A program made the translations under genes and the position numbers. Below the pieces are notes generated by a model. The model did not search any database. It worked only from the letters and a program-made list of their open reading frames with translations, and was not told the origin of the DNA. A DNA stretch of 64,000 bases from Acanthosoma haemorrhoidale (lineage: Eukaryota; Arthropoda; Insecta; Hemiptera; Acanthosomatidae): positions 109,866,509 through 109,930,508 of the forward strand of contig OV884015.1 of assembly GCA_930367205.1 (NCBI GenBank). Reading direction: 5' to 3'. This document shows positions 41,488 to 52,142 of the stretch, one piece after another (position 1 is the stretch's first letter; the number at the start of each line of letters is the position of its first letter).

Positions 41488-44400
41488 GTGCGGGAAAGGA
41501 TGTGTGGTTTGCCAATTATCGAGTTCGGGAAGGGGGAGAGGTGCCTCATTGATACTGGCAGCACCAATACAATAATATCTCGTGGTGCGTTAGAGAGGTT
41601 GCGTAGAGGAGAGAGGGCACACCAGATCAAGGTATGTAAGTGTAAATTACTTACTCTTGGGGGACCCTGCGAAGTAATGGGAGAAGCGGTCGTGGGGCTG
41701 GAAGAATGGGCGAAAGTAATGGGTGACATAAAAGTACACGTCGTGGAAGACATGCCACGGGAATACCAGATAATAGTGGGGTGTGATTTACTGGGAAAAG
41801 TAGGCGCGCGCATCAAAAACGAGGGGGAGAACTGGAGGATCAAAATAGGGAAGCGAACCTATCGAAGCCGGGGGGGCGTAAGGGGCGAAACGGAGCAAAT
41901 AGGAGCGGTTAAGAGAGTGGAGGATTGGAGGGAGAGTCTGAGGAGCGAGTTTAGGGATATTTTTTTCGCTGAAGGGGACAAGCTAGGAGCAACGGGGAAA
42001 ACGCTACATGAGATCCCGTTAAAAGTAGAGCGGGTGACGTATGTGAAGGAGAGGCGGTATCCGCAAGCGCTCAGACAACACATTAGAAAGGAGATCGAGG
42101 ATCTCAAGCGCCAAGGTATTATCAGAGATAGCACGTCTCCGTATAATAGCCCTTTGTGGGCAGTGAAAAAGAAAAGTCGACCGGGAGAATGTGAGGAAAA
42201 ATACCGAGTCGTGGTGGATTTTCGGAAACTTAACGATAATACCCTGGACGAAAAATATCCGATCCCGCGGTTCGAAGACATCCTAGACAGACTAAACGGT
42301 GCAAAAATTTTTAGCACATTGGACCTAAAAGCAGGGTACCATCAGATCAAACTAGCTGCGCATGACCAACATAAAACGGCGTTTTCGTTTGAAAGAGGGC
42401 ATTTTGAGTTCACGAGAATGCCGTTCGGTCTCAAAAATGCTCCAATAACCTTTCAGCGTCTCATGGACGAACTTCTGAGAGGAATGGACGAAAATATGTG
42501 CCAAATTTACATGGATGACCTGCTGATCTTCAGCCGAACGGAATCGGAACATATTCAACACCTCCGGAACGTATTTGAGAGATTAAGGGATTTCGGGTTG
42601 AAACTGTCAATAGACAAATCGTCACTGGGGCAGGAGCAGATTAGTTTTTTAGGGCACACAATCTCACAGGAAGGGGTTCAACCAGACTCGACGAAAGTAG
42701 AAGCGATCCAGAGAATGGAGGTGCCAAAAGATGTAAAAGGGATTCGGAGATTACTGGGCACGCTCAATTACTACCGCCGTTTCGTGCCGGACATGGCAGA
42801 ATATATGGTACCCATTAACAATTTACTACGGAAAGGAGCACGGATAATGATCACGCCGCTGATAGAGCAGAATATCCGCAAATGCTTGGCACGTTTGCAG
42901 GAGGCGCCGATTTTGGCTTTCCCTAACTTTGAGAAGGATTTCACGATCACCACCGACGCAAGCGACTATGCCTTGGGGGCAGTATTGTCACAAGAAGGCG
43001 AAGACGGGGAAAGACCGGTGGCTTACGCGAGCAGACGCCTGACGGACACGGAGGCGCGGTACAGCGCTCTGGAACGAGAACTCCTCGGGATAGTGTGGGC
43101 CATTGGGCACTTCCGTCCGTATGTATTTGGCAGAAGGTTTCGAATACATACGGATCACCGACCTCTTCAATGGGTCGGAAAACTCAAAGAATCCTCCTCA
43201 AGGGTAACAAGGTGGAAGGAATTCTTAGCCCAATACAATCTGGATATTGTATATAAGCCAGGCAAAGACAACGTCGTGGCAGATTGGCTGTCGCGCGCTA
43301 TTATGGTGAACGCCATAGAAGAAGGGGAAACATCGAGCGGTATGAGGCAGTTCATTGAGGAATGGACGCCTGGAGAAGCGGGCAGGAGCAGCACGCGGAA
43401 AGATAGTGACAGGAGTGCGGACACACCATCAGACGAGTCTATAGGAGAGAGACCGCGTGATATGGAGACGACGGACGAAATTATCAATGATAAGCGGAGG
43501 CAGATCATATGGAAAACTCAAACATCGGGTGCTCTGAAAATACTCCATAGTACGTACGGTAGGAGTCAGATCGCGACGATTTGGTCACCACCGGGAGTTC
43601 GAGGAGATCAAATTTGTCAGGCTCTCAAGGACGTGTCCAAACCCGGCAAAACACACCATTTATTCGTGGGCAACGAGACTGTGTGGGACAAAATTAAAAA
43701 GCTGTGGCAGAAAGAGCTGTTGGGGGTGGATCGCTCGTTCATTCGGTGTCTTTCCGTGGTCCAAACCCTGCGGGACGAGGAGCAGCAACGCGAGGTAACA
43801 CTGGCGTATCACCAAGGAAAAACCAACCACCGCGGTGGGCAGGAGACGGCACAAGCACTACGAAGGCGCTATTTTTGGTGGGGGATGCAGCGGACTATTC
43901 AGGAGGTAATCGGAGCATGCGAAGTTTGTCAGAAGACGAAATATGATAGACATCCCCCGCAGGGACTCCAGGAGGAATCACCCACGGCAGAAGCACCACT
44001 GACGGAGATTCAAGTGGACACCTTCACGTGGCGGGGTTTTAAGTGGGTCACTATCATCGACCCATTTAGCAAAGTGGCTATGGCCTACGCGGTGGGAGAC
44101 AAGTCATCAGATTCCATATTACAAGCCCTCAACACATGGTTTCAGTTCTACGGCATACCAGAGAGGATCTCGTCGGACGGGGGACGGGAGTTTGACAATG
44201 CAACCGTGAGAGCCGAAATGCAAAAACGGGATGTGGTATGGCATTTTAATACCCCCGGGCATCCCAAGAGCAGGGGAACCATCGAAAGGTTACACAGCAC
44301 CCTCAGCGACCACTTACGCGTGTACCAGGTGGATAAAGGCCTGTCGGCGAACGTAGCGATGCCAATGGCGGTGGCGGCATACAACCACTCGATACATGCC

Positions 44401-44814
44401 ACGACGGGGTTAGCACCCTTCGAAATTTTGTTTGGATTACGAGTGAGACCGAGGAACTGGCCAGAGACGGTGGCGGATGAGGGAATGGTGGCACAGCTCC
44501 ATAACACCCACATACAGCTCGGAAAGATGTGGTACAAAGTACGCGATAAGATTATGCGCGAAAAATCCAAGCGCGTGGCACGGGCAAATTTGAAGGTGCG
44601 TGATCGCATAGGAGCAATATCGATTGGGACCGTTGTGTACAGAAAAGTCGTGTCAAATCGTAGTAAGGAACTTGTTCGGTATGAGGGGCCCTTTAAGGTC
44701 ATCATAATTCGGGAACATAATCTCGTGACCATCGAGAGTATGACCACCCCAAAGAAGAGGCGAACCGTTCACATTGAACAGTTGAAACTCCCAACACAGG
44801 GGGGAGGGTGTTGA
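41488..44814 (+). CDS. pol: Gypsy pol: protease, reverse transcriptase, RNase H, integrase
   Basis: The polyprotein is open in the same frame as the end of gag, separated from it only by the gag TGA. Its first Met is at 41500 and it probably has no independent start, being made as Gag-Pol. In order: protease with DTGS (41551-41562); reverse transcriptase with VVVDFRKLND, TLDLKAGYHQ, MPFGLKNAP and YMDD (42508-42519), then FLGH; RNase H with TTDASDYALGAVLSQ; integrase HHCC finger (HQGKTNHRGG...CEVCQKTK); the D-D-E core (QVDTF, SSDGGREFDN, RGTIERL); and a GPF module near 44682. No stop or frameshift is seen, so the enzyme set looks intact. Confidence 0.95.
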   Translation: MRERMCGLPIIEFGKGERCLIDTGSTNTIISRGALERLRRGERAHQIKVCKCKLLTLGGPCEVMGEAVVGLEEWAKVMGDIKVHVVEDMPREYQIIVGCDLLGKVGARIKNEGENWRIKIGKRTYRSRGGVRGETEQIGAVKRVEDWRESLRSEFRDIFFAEGDKLGATGKTLHEIPLKVERVTYVKERRYPQALRQHIRKEIEDLKRQGIIRDSTSPYNSPLWAVKKKSRPGECEEKYRVVVDFRKLNDNTLDEKYPIPRFEDILDRLNGAKIFSTLDLKAGYHQIKLAAHDQHKTAFSFERGHFEFTRMPFGLKNAPITFQRLMDELLRGMDENMCQIYMDDLLIFSRTESEHIQHLRNVFERLRDFGLKLSIDKSSLGQEQISFLGHTISQEGVQPDSTKVEAIQRMEVPKDVKGIRRLLGTLNYYRRFVPDMAEYMVPINNLLRKGARIMITPLIEQNIRKCLARLQEAPILAFPNFEKDFTITTDASDYALGAVLSQEGEDGERPVAYASRRLTDTEARYSALERELLGIVWAIGHFRPYVFGRRFRIHTDHRPLQWVGKLKESSSRVTRWKEFLAQYNLDIVYKPGKDNVVADWLSRAIMVNAIEEGETSSGMRQFIEEWTPGEAGRSSTRKDSDRSADTPSDESIGERPRDMETTDEIINDKRRQIIWKTQTSGALKILHSTYGRSQIATIWSPPGVRGDQICQALKDVSKPGKTHHLFVGNETVWDKIKKLWQKELLGVDRSFIRCLSVVQTLRDEEQQREVTLAYHQGKTNHRGGQETAQALRRRYFWWGMQRTIQEVIGACEVCQKTKYDRHPPQGLQEESPTAEAPLTEIQVDTFTWRGFKWVTIIDPFSKVAMAYAVGDKSSDSILQALNTWFQFYGIPERISSDGGREFDNATVRAEMQKRDVVWHFNTPGHPKSRGTIERLHSTLSDHLRVYQVDKGLSANVAMPMAVAAYNHSIHATTGLAPFEILFGLRVRPRNWPETVADEGMVAQLHNTHIQLGKMWYKVRDKIMREKSKRVARANLKVRDRIGAISIGTVVYRKVVSNRSKELVRYEGPFKVIIIREHNLVTIESMTTPKKRRTVHIEQLKLPTQGGGC

Positions 44815-45163
44815 ATGTGCGTAAGATGGTGTGCCCTCGATCCGATACGGAGCAACTGATCCGGAATCATATGTTTCACATGTTCACATTCACATGTGCT
44901 GCTCAGAGAGAGCTTTTGTTTTCATTATTTATATTGTGGATGTTCCATTTTTTTTTACCTGGCAGCCACCGGGTCCAGGGCGAATGTATTATTTTTTGTT
45001 ATTATTATTTTTGTTTTATTTCTGTATTATCTCTTTTCTTTGTTTTTTTGTGAGGACTATGAATATATTAGACCGTAAACGTGATGTAAGGGATTACAGG
45101 CTGTGTGCTGAGTGCGGCGGACCTTGGAGTTTACGAAGAGATATGCGTAAACTGGCAGGGGGG
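44815..45163 (+). other. Gypsy 3' untranslated region and polypurine tract
   Basis: About 350 bp lie between the pol stop and the 3' LTR. Short hydrophobic open frames (80-110 codons) exist but show no signal-peptide-plus-domain layout or envelope motifs. The region ends with the polypurine tract at 45154-45163. Confidence 0.7.
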
Positions 45164-45347
45164 AGTTAAGGTTCGGACGTCGTAGGCAGCCAGCCTAATC
45201 CTTAAGTCATCGGGATGTAAACATCCCGAATGTATTTAGAGAGGCTTTAAAAGCTCAAATAAAAACAGTCTTGTGACAACTCTCGTTCAGTAACTACATT
45301 CAACCTCTTTCCTTTTTCTTCTCGTTTTTCGTTGACGATCGTTAACT
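45164..45347 (+). repeat. Gypsy 3' LTR
   Basis: Base-for-base identical to 39980-40163, and followed by the TAGA target duplication. Confidence 0.95.
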
Positions 45348-45848
45348 TAGATTTAAATGACTATTTTAATAGGTATGTTAATTTCATAGACATGCTAGTT
45401 TTTTTTTTAAATACTTTATATTTAAATACTTCAATGGTGACTATACAAGTGTTTAAGGCACAACTTGATCAAGTCACCCTTCAGTTGTCGCATACGATAA
45501 ATTACCCTATAATTTAAAGGGCGCTTCGCCTGTGATGGTAAAGAGTTAGTGGTTACACTGAGACCTCCCAAAGGCCTGGTGTACGTATATTAATTTTTTT
45601 AAAAAATTGGTTTGATTCTCGAGAACGTTTTTAACAATCTATTATATTAGGGGGACCGGAAAGTAATGTCGGTTTTTTTCACATAACAGTCAACAAATAA
45701 ATTTTTAACAAGTGTTTGTTTTTGATCAATGATGCAATCATCCTCGTTATCAGCAACTTTTTGCCATCTAGTGTGCAAATTTTCAATGCCTCATCGATCA
45801 AAATCAATGCGCTTTGGTGCAAAATATCTGGAGATGGCATTTTGGACA

Positions 45849-46268
45849 TCATCCACATTTTGAGCCACTTTTAGCGATCGGAATAAATGGAAATCCGATA
45901 TCGGGCGAGTATGGTTGAGGTAATACCTCCCACCCCAATTTACTAATTTTTGCCAGGGTTATTGCGAAAAAAATTGGCGCAGTGGGGTCTAGCATTATCG
46001 TGTTGCAGAATAACACCTTTTTTATTGACAATCGCTGGGCAATTTTCAATTAAAGATTGATTTCCTCCATCCAATCGTTGACTGTAAAGATATGCATTCA
46101 CAGTTTTTTCAGGTATCAGCGATGAACGACCCCGTGAATACTCCACCATACATACAAAAGCGCTTTTTTGGAGTGTAAACCTGGCTTAGCTGTACTTCGT
46201 GCCGATTCATGCGGAGGTAGATTTTTGGATTATCATAGAGGACCCATTTTTCGTCTCCAGCCTCACCC
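45849..46268 (-). pseudogene. mariner transposase, middle and C-terminal part
   Basis: The minus strand reads GDEKWVLYDN (first catalytic Asp), then with frameshifts GVILQHDNARPH (second Asp) and LGWEVLPQPYSPDI (third Asp of the mariner DD34D triad). The N-terminal HTH half is absent. Frameshifts and stops make it inactive. Confidence 0.8.
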
Positions 46269-46375
46269 ACCATACTCGCCCGATATTTCGCCATCGGATT
46301 TCCATCAATTCCGATCGCTAAAAATTTCGGATGATGTCCAAAATGCCATCTCCAGATATTTTACTTTATTTTGAT
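46259..46375 (+). pseudogene. Second copy of mariner transposase C-terminus
   Basis: PHPPYSPDISPSDFHQFRSL and KISDDVQNAISRYF repeat the third catalytic Asp region. It faces the minus-strand copy and is part of the inverted duplication. Confidence 0.8.
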
Positions 46376-46679
46376 CGATCAGGCATTGAAAATTTTCACA
46401 CTAGATGGCAAAAGGTTGCTGATAACGAGGGTAATTACTTCATTGAATAAAAACAAAAACTTGTTAAAAATTTATTTGTTGACTTTTATGTAAAAAAAAA
46501 CGACATTACTTTCCGGTCCCCCTATTAGATAAACATTAAATAGCTCAACAAATGGCATCCTTCAACGAATCATTTAAACTAGTGACGATTTTCTTCCAGT
46601 AGAAAGTTTCTTATATTAGCGTTAGTGACGACTTCTGCCCCTCTTAATAAGGAGTAAATCCTCTTCTGATATTTACCCC

Positions 46680-46925
46680 ACAAGTAAACCCCCGTTTAAC
46701 GCCACAGTCGGACCATCGCGAGGCCATCACAGAGACAGCCAGATCGGGGGCTATGATGGATGGGGTCAGTGTTACTTTGTTTCCGGCCCCCCACTATTTA
46801 TTAAGTCCCTCGTCCACATCCCCAACAGCTATAGCCATTAAAAACCCATTAAACGGACTTCATCCCAAGTTTAAGCCGCGCCTGTGATTACTTAGGGGAT
46901 ACTTTCGGCTGGCCAAGCTCTCTCT
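46680..46925. other. GC-richer non-coding patch
   Basis: The patch has blocks such as GGCCATCACAGAGACAGCCA and TTTCCGGCCCCCC. There is no coding frame or transposon end. It may be conserved non-coding DNA. Confidence 0.2.
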
Positions 46926-48240
46926 TAACTGAGGAAATTTCTAAATAGTTTTTAATAAAACATTTCTCCAACGGTATTTTACGATAAAATATGCAAAACA
47001 TTATAAATAATAACATATTTATAATAACCTTATAAACGAAATTCATACCAACTGCTCAAAAAGTAAATTATACCTACTGGCATGGGCTGTAAGAAATATT
47101 TTGAACGATTTCCTGCCCAGGAAATATCATAGTCACTTAACTTATTAACCTTTTTTTTTAATATTGTTTTTAATTTTGACACATGCGAGTATTATGCATA
47201 TGATTTACATTTAGTGAAATATTGTTTAGTAAAGATGACAAAAATATGTGGTAGATGTTGCCTTTAATTATTAACTAAATTTCAATCCACTAAAGCCATA
47301 AAATATAATATATACTAATGAATATACTTTTTGTATTTATAGTGGACTAAACTGCCAATTTCATAAAATTATATTAATTAGTATGTAGAGATCTTCTATT
47401 TACTGTTTATTTTCTTATACACATACATAATATAACACAAATATGTGTACTTTTGTATTAGCGAATAAGAAATTAATGATCATTTATTACTATATAGCCA
47501 TCATACGAAGGTACAACAAAATAAAACGCCTCTAAGAAAAACATGGGTTACGCTGAAGTTGAAGACAGTTTTTTATGATCGGATTATTGCCCACTAAATA
47601 TATCAGACAATATTCTTCAGACATTTTATCAAATCAATACCTTTAAGTAGGTAGCCTAGACAGGGAAATAACAGAATGCCTGTCCAATATCTGTTCAAGG
47701 TCCATTCCATATAATATATCATAAAATATAAATAGTATCATACAATAAAATATTAACATAAAAGATGAAGGCACAGCCCTTCAAAGAAGTTCAGAGCTAA
47801 TGATAAAGCTGTTCAAATACAAATACATTATTAATTGTATCATACTTCAAACAAATTATTGTTATATGCATCCATCCATTGTGACATGTGAGAGGAACTG
47901 TACAGCTTGATGGGTTCTGGATACATGTACCCCAGAACACTTTGTATGGAACCATTTTCTACTTCGGCAACCAAAACCGTTACCCCGGTCTCATTTTTCC
48001 CTTCAGTTGGCAGATCTACACGGTAAGAAGGCCTTTCCTCATTTTCATACCTCCACCATATTTTTGCACCTATCCGGCACCCCTCAAAAAAATATCCGTG
48101 GCAATAAAAAAAACAAACGAAAAACTAAGTTAATTTTTTTTCTCAGATTTTAATGTTTTTGACATGATAGGCGATAACTGATAGAGCTGACAGAAGCTAG
48201 GGACTACGCCTAAGTACTTATATAACGGGTGTTTAGTTTT
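46926..48240. other. AT-rich stretch, nothing recognised
   Basis: No supported feature is seen. Confidence 0.4.
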
Positions 48241-48245
48241 TTCTC

Positions 48246-48290
48246 GAGGGGTGTTTCTTTTCAATAAATTGGCAATGAAAAACACCCCTC
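48246..48290. repeat. Inverted repeat with 11-bp stem
   Basis: GAGGGGTGTTT pairs with AAACACCCCTC across a 23-base loop. Confidence 0.85.
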
Positions 48291-48479
48291 TAATTGCCGA
48301 CGTATGTAAAAGAAGAAAAAGAAAAACACCTGAAGAACTCTTAAATTTTCAGAAGAGATCGAAGGTAAGAAAAATAGGTAAAGATACGAGATATTTATAT
48401 TCTTAGAAACTTTCTCGCAAAAAAAATGTCGACGAAGGAACGTTCTCAGTTTCGTGTCGAGTGAAACTCTTCTTTTTTT

Positions 48480-48760
48480 TTCATTCAAAGCTCTCAATTT
48501 GAAATATAGGAATGGAGAAGAATAAGGAGAAAATTATTTGAGGGTAAGGGATCCTTTTACTAGGAGGGACTTATATTTGCACAGTGGCTATATTGTAACC
48601 GATGAAGTTCAGGTTTTTCTATCCTAAGATCTCAAACTTGAAAATGAGGAATAAGGGGAAAAAAAAGAAGATATTACATGGAATGAGTGGGTTCTTTTAC
48701 TAGGAGGGACTTATATTTGATTGATGGGTGTAGAGAATGAGGAGTGAAGGGAAGAGGTGT
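48480..48760. repeat. Duplicated segment around TTTTACTAGGAGGGACTTAT
   Basis: Two copies about 135 bp apart share TCTTTTACTAGGAGGGACTT. A third related segment lies at 49745-49910 (TTTTACTAAGGGGAGTCCTA). The class of element is unknown. Confidence 0.55.
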
Positions 48761-48899
48761 AGGAATTTCGAGACGGTGGTGAGAGTCCACCGAGGGTTGA
48801 GCCTAGGTGTCTAGGCCATGGGTCTGTTTCGACCAGGTCTTAGCCTGGTGTGAGTGGCACCCGTCAAGGGCAGGCTGTTGGGCCAGGGGCCATAGTGTT

Positions 48900-49020
48900 T
48901 TTTTTTGTGTTTTTTATTTTTTTTTTTTTTTTCAAAACCTCTTTATTATTTACAATGGACAAAAAGTGTACATAGTTCTCCTTTATATTTGAAATAATTC
49001 AGGGTTGTGCATAATTTCAC
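48900..49020 (-). mobile_element. Retroposon 3' tail marked by oligo-T, minus strand
   Basis: An oligo-T tract (about 48918-48933) is followed by CAAAACCTCTTTATTATTTA. The same arrangement occurs at 54764 and, with changes, at 4309. It looks like the poly(A) end of a LINE B variant inserted in minus orientation. Confidence 0.5.
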
Positions 49021-49340
49021 CCTTCTATAAATAATTTTTTATCTTTAATGGGAGTATGGTTAACTATGCTATCCCACTTTTCTAATAAAATTCTGATGGT
49101 GGTACTATTAATGTTAACGAATAGAGAAACTACATCAAAACAGCCCAAGTCATAATCTACTCTATCTTGAATTTTAAGAATATTCAATATGTGTTTTAGT
49201 TATACACTGCTACAAATACCCCTCTGGAGCTAAGGTAAGCACCATATTTTCATCCCGAACCTGATAGGTTTCCCTTTCATAATCGTCTTACACGAGTTCC
49301 GCCCAAAATAGGGAACCATCTAGTACTAATACTATAATAC

Positions 49341-49425
49341 GAGGGCGGCCTGAAAAGTTTCCGACCTTACAAAGCTTTTATTTTAGCTTTTATTTCACTA
49401 GATTTTATTATCATCTTCATGTTGA
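49341..49425. mobile_element. MITE, right-truncated second copy
   Basis: GGCCTGAAAAGTTTCCGACC plus the interior match the MITE at 31041. The right terminal repeat is lost where it meets LINE sequence at about 49425. Confidence 0.75.
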
Positions 49426-49690
49426 AGTCAGGACGCTCTTATATATTAACAGTTTCAGCCGAAGGGATGTAGCCGGGCTTGTGATGAGATGCTGGAGAGA
49501 GTAGTCCTACGTACTCTTTTCAACTTCTTCTGCAGGTGTGTGTAGAACGTTATGTGTCTGCCTAGGTTGATGCCTATGTTCTGCCATGTTGGAAGAACTA
49601 AAAACTAAAACCTAAGACTAAAGCGTTCCTGCCTCGACAGCGTACTGCCATAGATAGAGGAACGGAGCGGGGGTTATCGTGCTAAACACC
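49420..49690 (-). mobile_element. LINE family B-like fragments in scrambled order, minus strand
   Basis: Reading the minus strand from 49690, the first piece resembles the ORF2 end. It is followed by a thumb segment (IGINLGRHITFYTHLQKKLK, RVRRTTLSSISSQARL) that should precede it. The thumb segment aligns with YLGITLGRHLSFTTHLGKKL of the full-length ORF2. The MITE breaks it at its downstream end. Confidence 0.6.
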
Positions 49691-49702
49691 GGTCTCGGTA
49701 AA

Positions 49703-49706
<4 letters not shown>

Positions 49707-49732
<26 letters not shown>
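49707..49732 (-). repeat. Oligo-T tract
   Basis: About 26 T's, probably the poly(A) end of a minus-strand retroposon copy extending to 49910. Confidence 0.7.
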
Positions 49733-49733
<1 letters not shown>

Positions 49734-49932
49734 CCCATAGCTCTCATACTTATAAAGGATTTAGGAAAAATAAAAGGAAAATTATTTTGGATTGATGGGT
49801 GCCTTTTACTAAGGGGAGTCCTATTTGAAGGATGTATGAGAAGGATATGGTGTGTGTGGGTTCGGGAAGGTAGTGAGAGTCTACCTATGATGGTTACCAT
49901 ATGAACCAACGCTCAGCGAACATTCAATTTTT

Positions 49933-51770
49933 AAAAATTTAAATCATTGATCTCTTTTTGTTAAAACGAAAATAAGTTATTATTCATTAGCGAGCTTGCA
50001 ACGTAAAAGGGATAAAGAAACTTAAAATCTTGAATCTTCTACCGGGACCATCTGTCTCCGAAATAGCTGAAACCAAAACGGCCGTTTAAATAAGAAGAAT
50101 CGTGGGCTTCCACGTATTACTAGCTGGATCCAAATAGAAGAAAAATCGCCAACAGGAAAGCCGTGTAAATTTTGTAATACAAGTCTCAGAAAAGCATTTC
50201 GAAGGTTTAATGGACTTGGGGAGGAACACACGGAAGGGGCTCTATAGAAAGTAGTCCAACTATTACACGGAAACAAGCTAAGTACTAAGTAGTAAGACGA
50301 AAAAGATTATTTTTTTCCTTAAAGAAACAGTAACTTGATCATTGTCAAAGATTCTAATTAAAAAAACTAAAATAATTATCATTGGTCGCCAAACATGACT
50401 TCCTTCCTAAATATAAAATGCCTTTAGGTCAAACAGGTGAAAAAAAGAAGGCACACGGCCGGATAAGCGTCACCACACCAAGCGGTGGGGGGGGGGGTGT
50501 AATTCAAAAAGTGGACCTGTTGACTGAATTAGTCCCCACGAGTGGATTACATTATCTTTTTATTTTATTTTATTTTTTTTCATTTAAGAGGAAAAGAGGA
50601 TAGGCAACCCCTTCCGTGTAATAGACCGTGAAAACAAAGAGGCCCGAAGCAGCCGGTCCGTAAATAGATCCGAAATTTTATCACGTTGTAGTAGAGAGCA
50701 GCCCCGACATAATTATGAACTATAAATTATAATATAAAGGCGTCAGGCAAAAGAGTGTTGGGGGGGTCCATAGGGCGTCACAGTAATTACACTAAGTATA
50801 AAGAGTAGGGGGAATGCCGGGGGCGGCCTCTTTGTCTAATAAGACCGGTTTTGGCAAAGACCGACAACCCCGCCTGCAGGGAACAAATCCCTTAGGCTTA
50901 CCTTCCAAGGCATTCTTCCCCTCTCTCTATTTTTTTTTTTTTTTTTGTGATTCTCCCTCTCTCTTTTACTTCTCTACCCCGACCCCCCCCACCACTAAAT
51001 TCCTCCCATCAGGATGGAATTGAAAAAGAGTTAAACAATTCCGACGGAATTCCTCAACCCACCCAACCCAGCCCCATCCTTTCTCCGGACCCATTGATTA
51101 CAGTCATCTGATTAGCCGGATTACTCTCACAGTTTCCTTTTCTTATTAACGTTTTTATTTTATCTAGTAACACTTCTCTTCTCTATCGCTCTTTTTCACT
51201 TCTTCAAAAAAAACAGGGCTGGGAATGATAATTTATCAATCATATTCTGACATAATAACAATCATATCGAAACATTAAGTTTGATTTTTAAATGGCTACA
51301 TTTTACTAAGACTAGAACAGTTACAAAGGCTTAGGCAAAATCCCTGATTCTGTGGGAAATTTCAAAGAAATATTACCTACCAAATTAACATAAATGAAAA
51401 AAATATTTATTAATAATAAACAGATGTAGATGTGGACCACTGTTCAAATGGCAGAATACGGTACATGCTGGAAGCAGAAATATAGAATAGGTAGCAATCA
51501 AATTCTAAAAATTCAATCGAATACATTATGTACGTATGCATTGAGAGTAATTGACAACTCTTGATTCGATTAACTGGAGTGGAATGTATTTCCATAGTGG
51601 TCAATAGAGGATGTGTTAGAGTTATCCAGGCAATATGTCCTTGAGCAGCAGGAAGAAAAAGACTACAAGAATATTAAGGACAGCTTCCATGTCCTAGACG
51701 CGGTCCTTTTGTTATGTTGACTTTAAATAAATTTACTCGATCTATAACTGAAAAATCTGTAAAAAAAAAC
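49933..51770. other. No gene recognised; several homopolymer runs
   Basis: A G-run lies near 50487-50499, a T-run near 50932-50946 and a C-run near 50983. No coding, RNA or transposon signature is supported. Confidence 0.4.
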
Positions 51771-51774
51771 GAGT

Positions 51775-52142
51775 TTTTTGACTCGTTGCAGCACCTGATA
51801 AACCCAGTGTTTAACACTATGACCCCACCACCCCTCCCGCATCGGTAGCAACAGACTGTCAGGAAAAAAATAGGTTAAGAATTATTATGTAAGTTAGTTT
51901 TAAGGTTGATCAAAAAGGTGAGCCCCGTCACCTTTATTAGTCAGTTCAGTCCAGTCACGTATAATGTATATCCTTATACTTGTTTATTCATTATATAATT
52001 TTTATAAAATAACAAAACCTGTATATAATGTAGTGACGCTACAGGAAATACAAAATAATTTGTAAATAGATTCGCCTGAGGATCTACAATTATATATAAT
52101 TATCTGTAAATTTAAAGGGGCTATGAAAGAAAAAAAAAATAA
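51775..52142 (+). mobile_element. LINE family B 3' end with complete 3' UTR
   Basis: The end of ORF2 (FFDSLQHLINPVFNTMTPPP) is followed by the stem-loop at 51914-51935, the long 3' UTR and an A-rich tail after GGGGCTATGAAAGAAAAAAA. It mirrors the minus-strand copy at 27285. Confidence 0.85.

Larger units (their letters stand above)
39980..45347 (+). mobile_element. Ty3/gypsy LTR retrotransposon, young insertion
   Basis: The 5,368-bp element has two identical 184-bp LTRs, each beginning AGTTAAGG and ending GTTAACT. A 4-bp target duplication, TAGA, lies at 39976-39979 and 45348-45351. A primer site, TGGTGCCGAAACCCGGGA, starts at about 40163 and matches the 3' end of eukaryotic tRNA-Phe over 18 bases. 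A polypurine tract (GGCAGGGGGG, 45154-45163) precedes the 3' LTR. Gag and pol follow in the usual order. No envelope-like ORF is recognised, so it is an env-less type. Identical LTRs mean very recent integration. Confidence 0.97.
45650..46522. mobile_element. mariner element with duplicated, inverted 3' half
   Basis: Inverted terminal repeats GGGGGACCGGAAAGTAATGTCG at both ends are flanked by TA. From the left end to about 46258 the minus strand holds the middle and C-terminal transposase. From about 46259 to the right end the plus strand holds a second copy of the C-terminal part (PPYSPDISPSDFHQFRSLK). The two outer 260-bp portions are inverted copies of one another, about 90 percent by eye. 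Both ITRs therefore derive from the element's 3' end, and the 5' half is missing. Confidence 0.85.

Noticed and set aside
44808..45169. Hydrophobic frames after gypsy pol as a possible envelope gene
   Set aside because: They are too short, lack signal peptide, cleavage site and fusion features, and lie in T-rich sequence.
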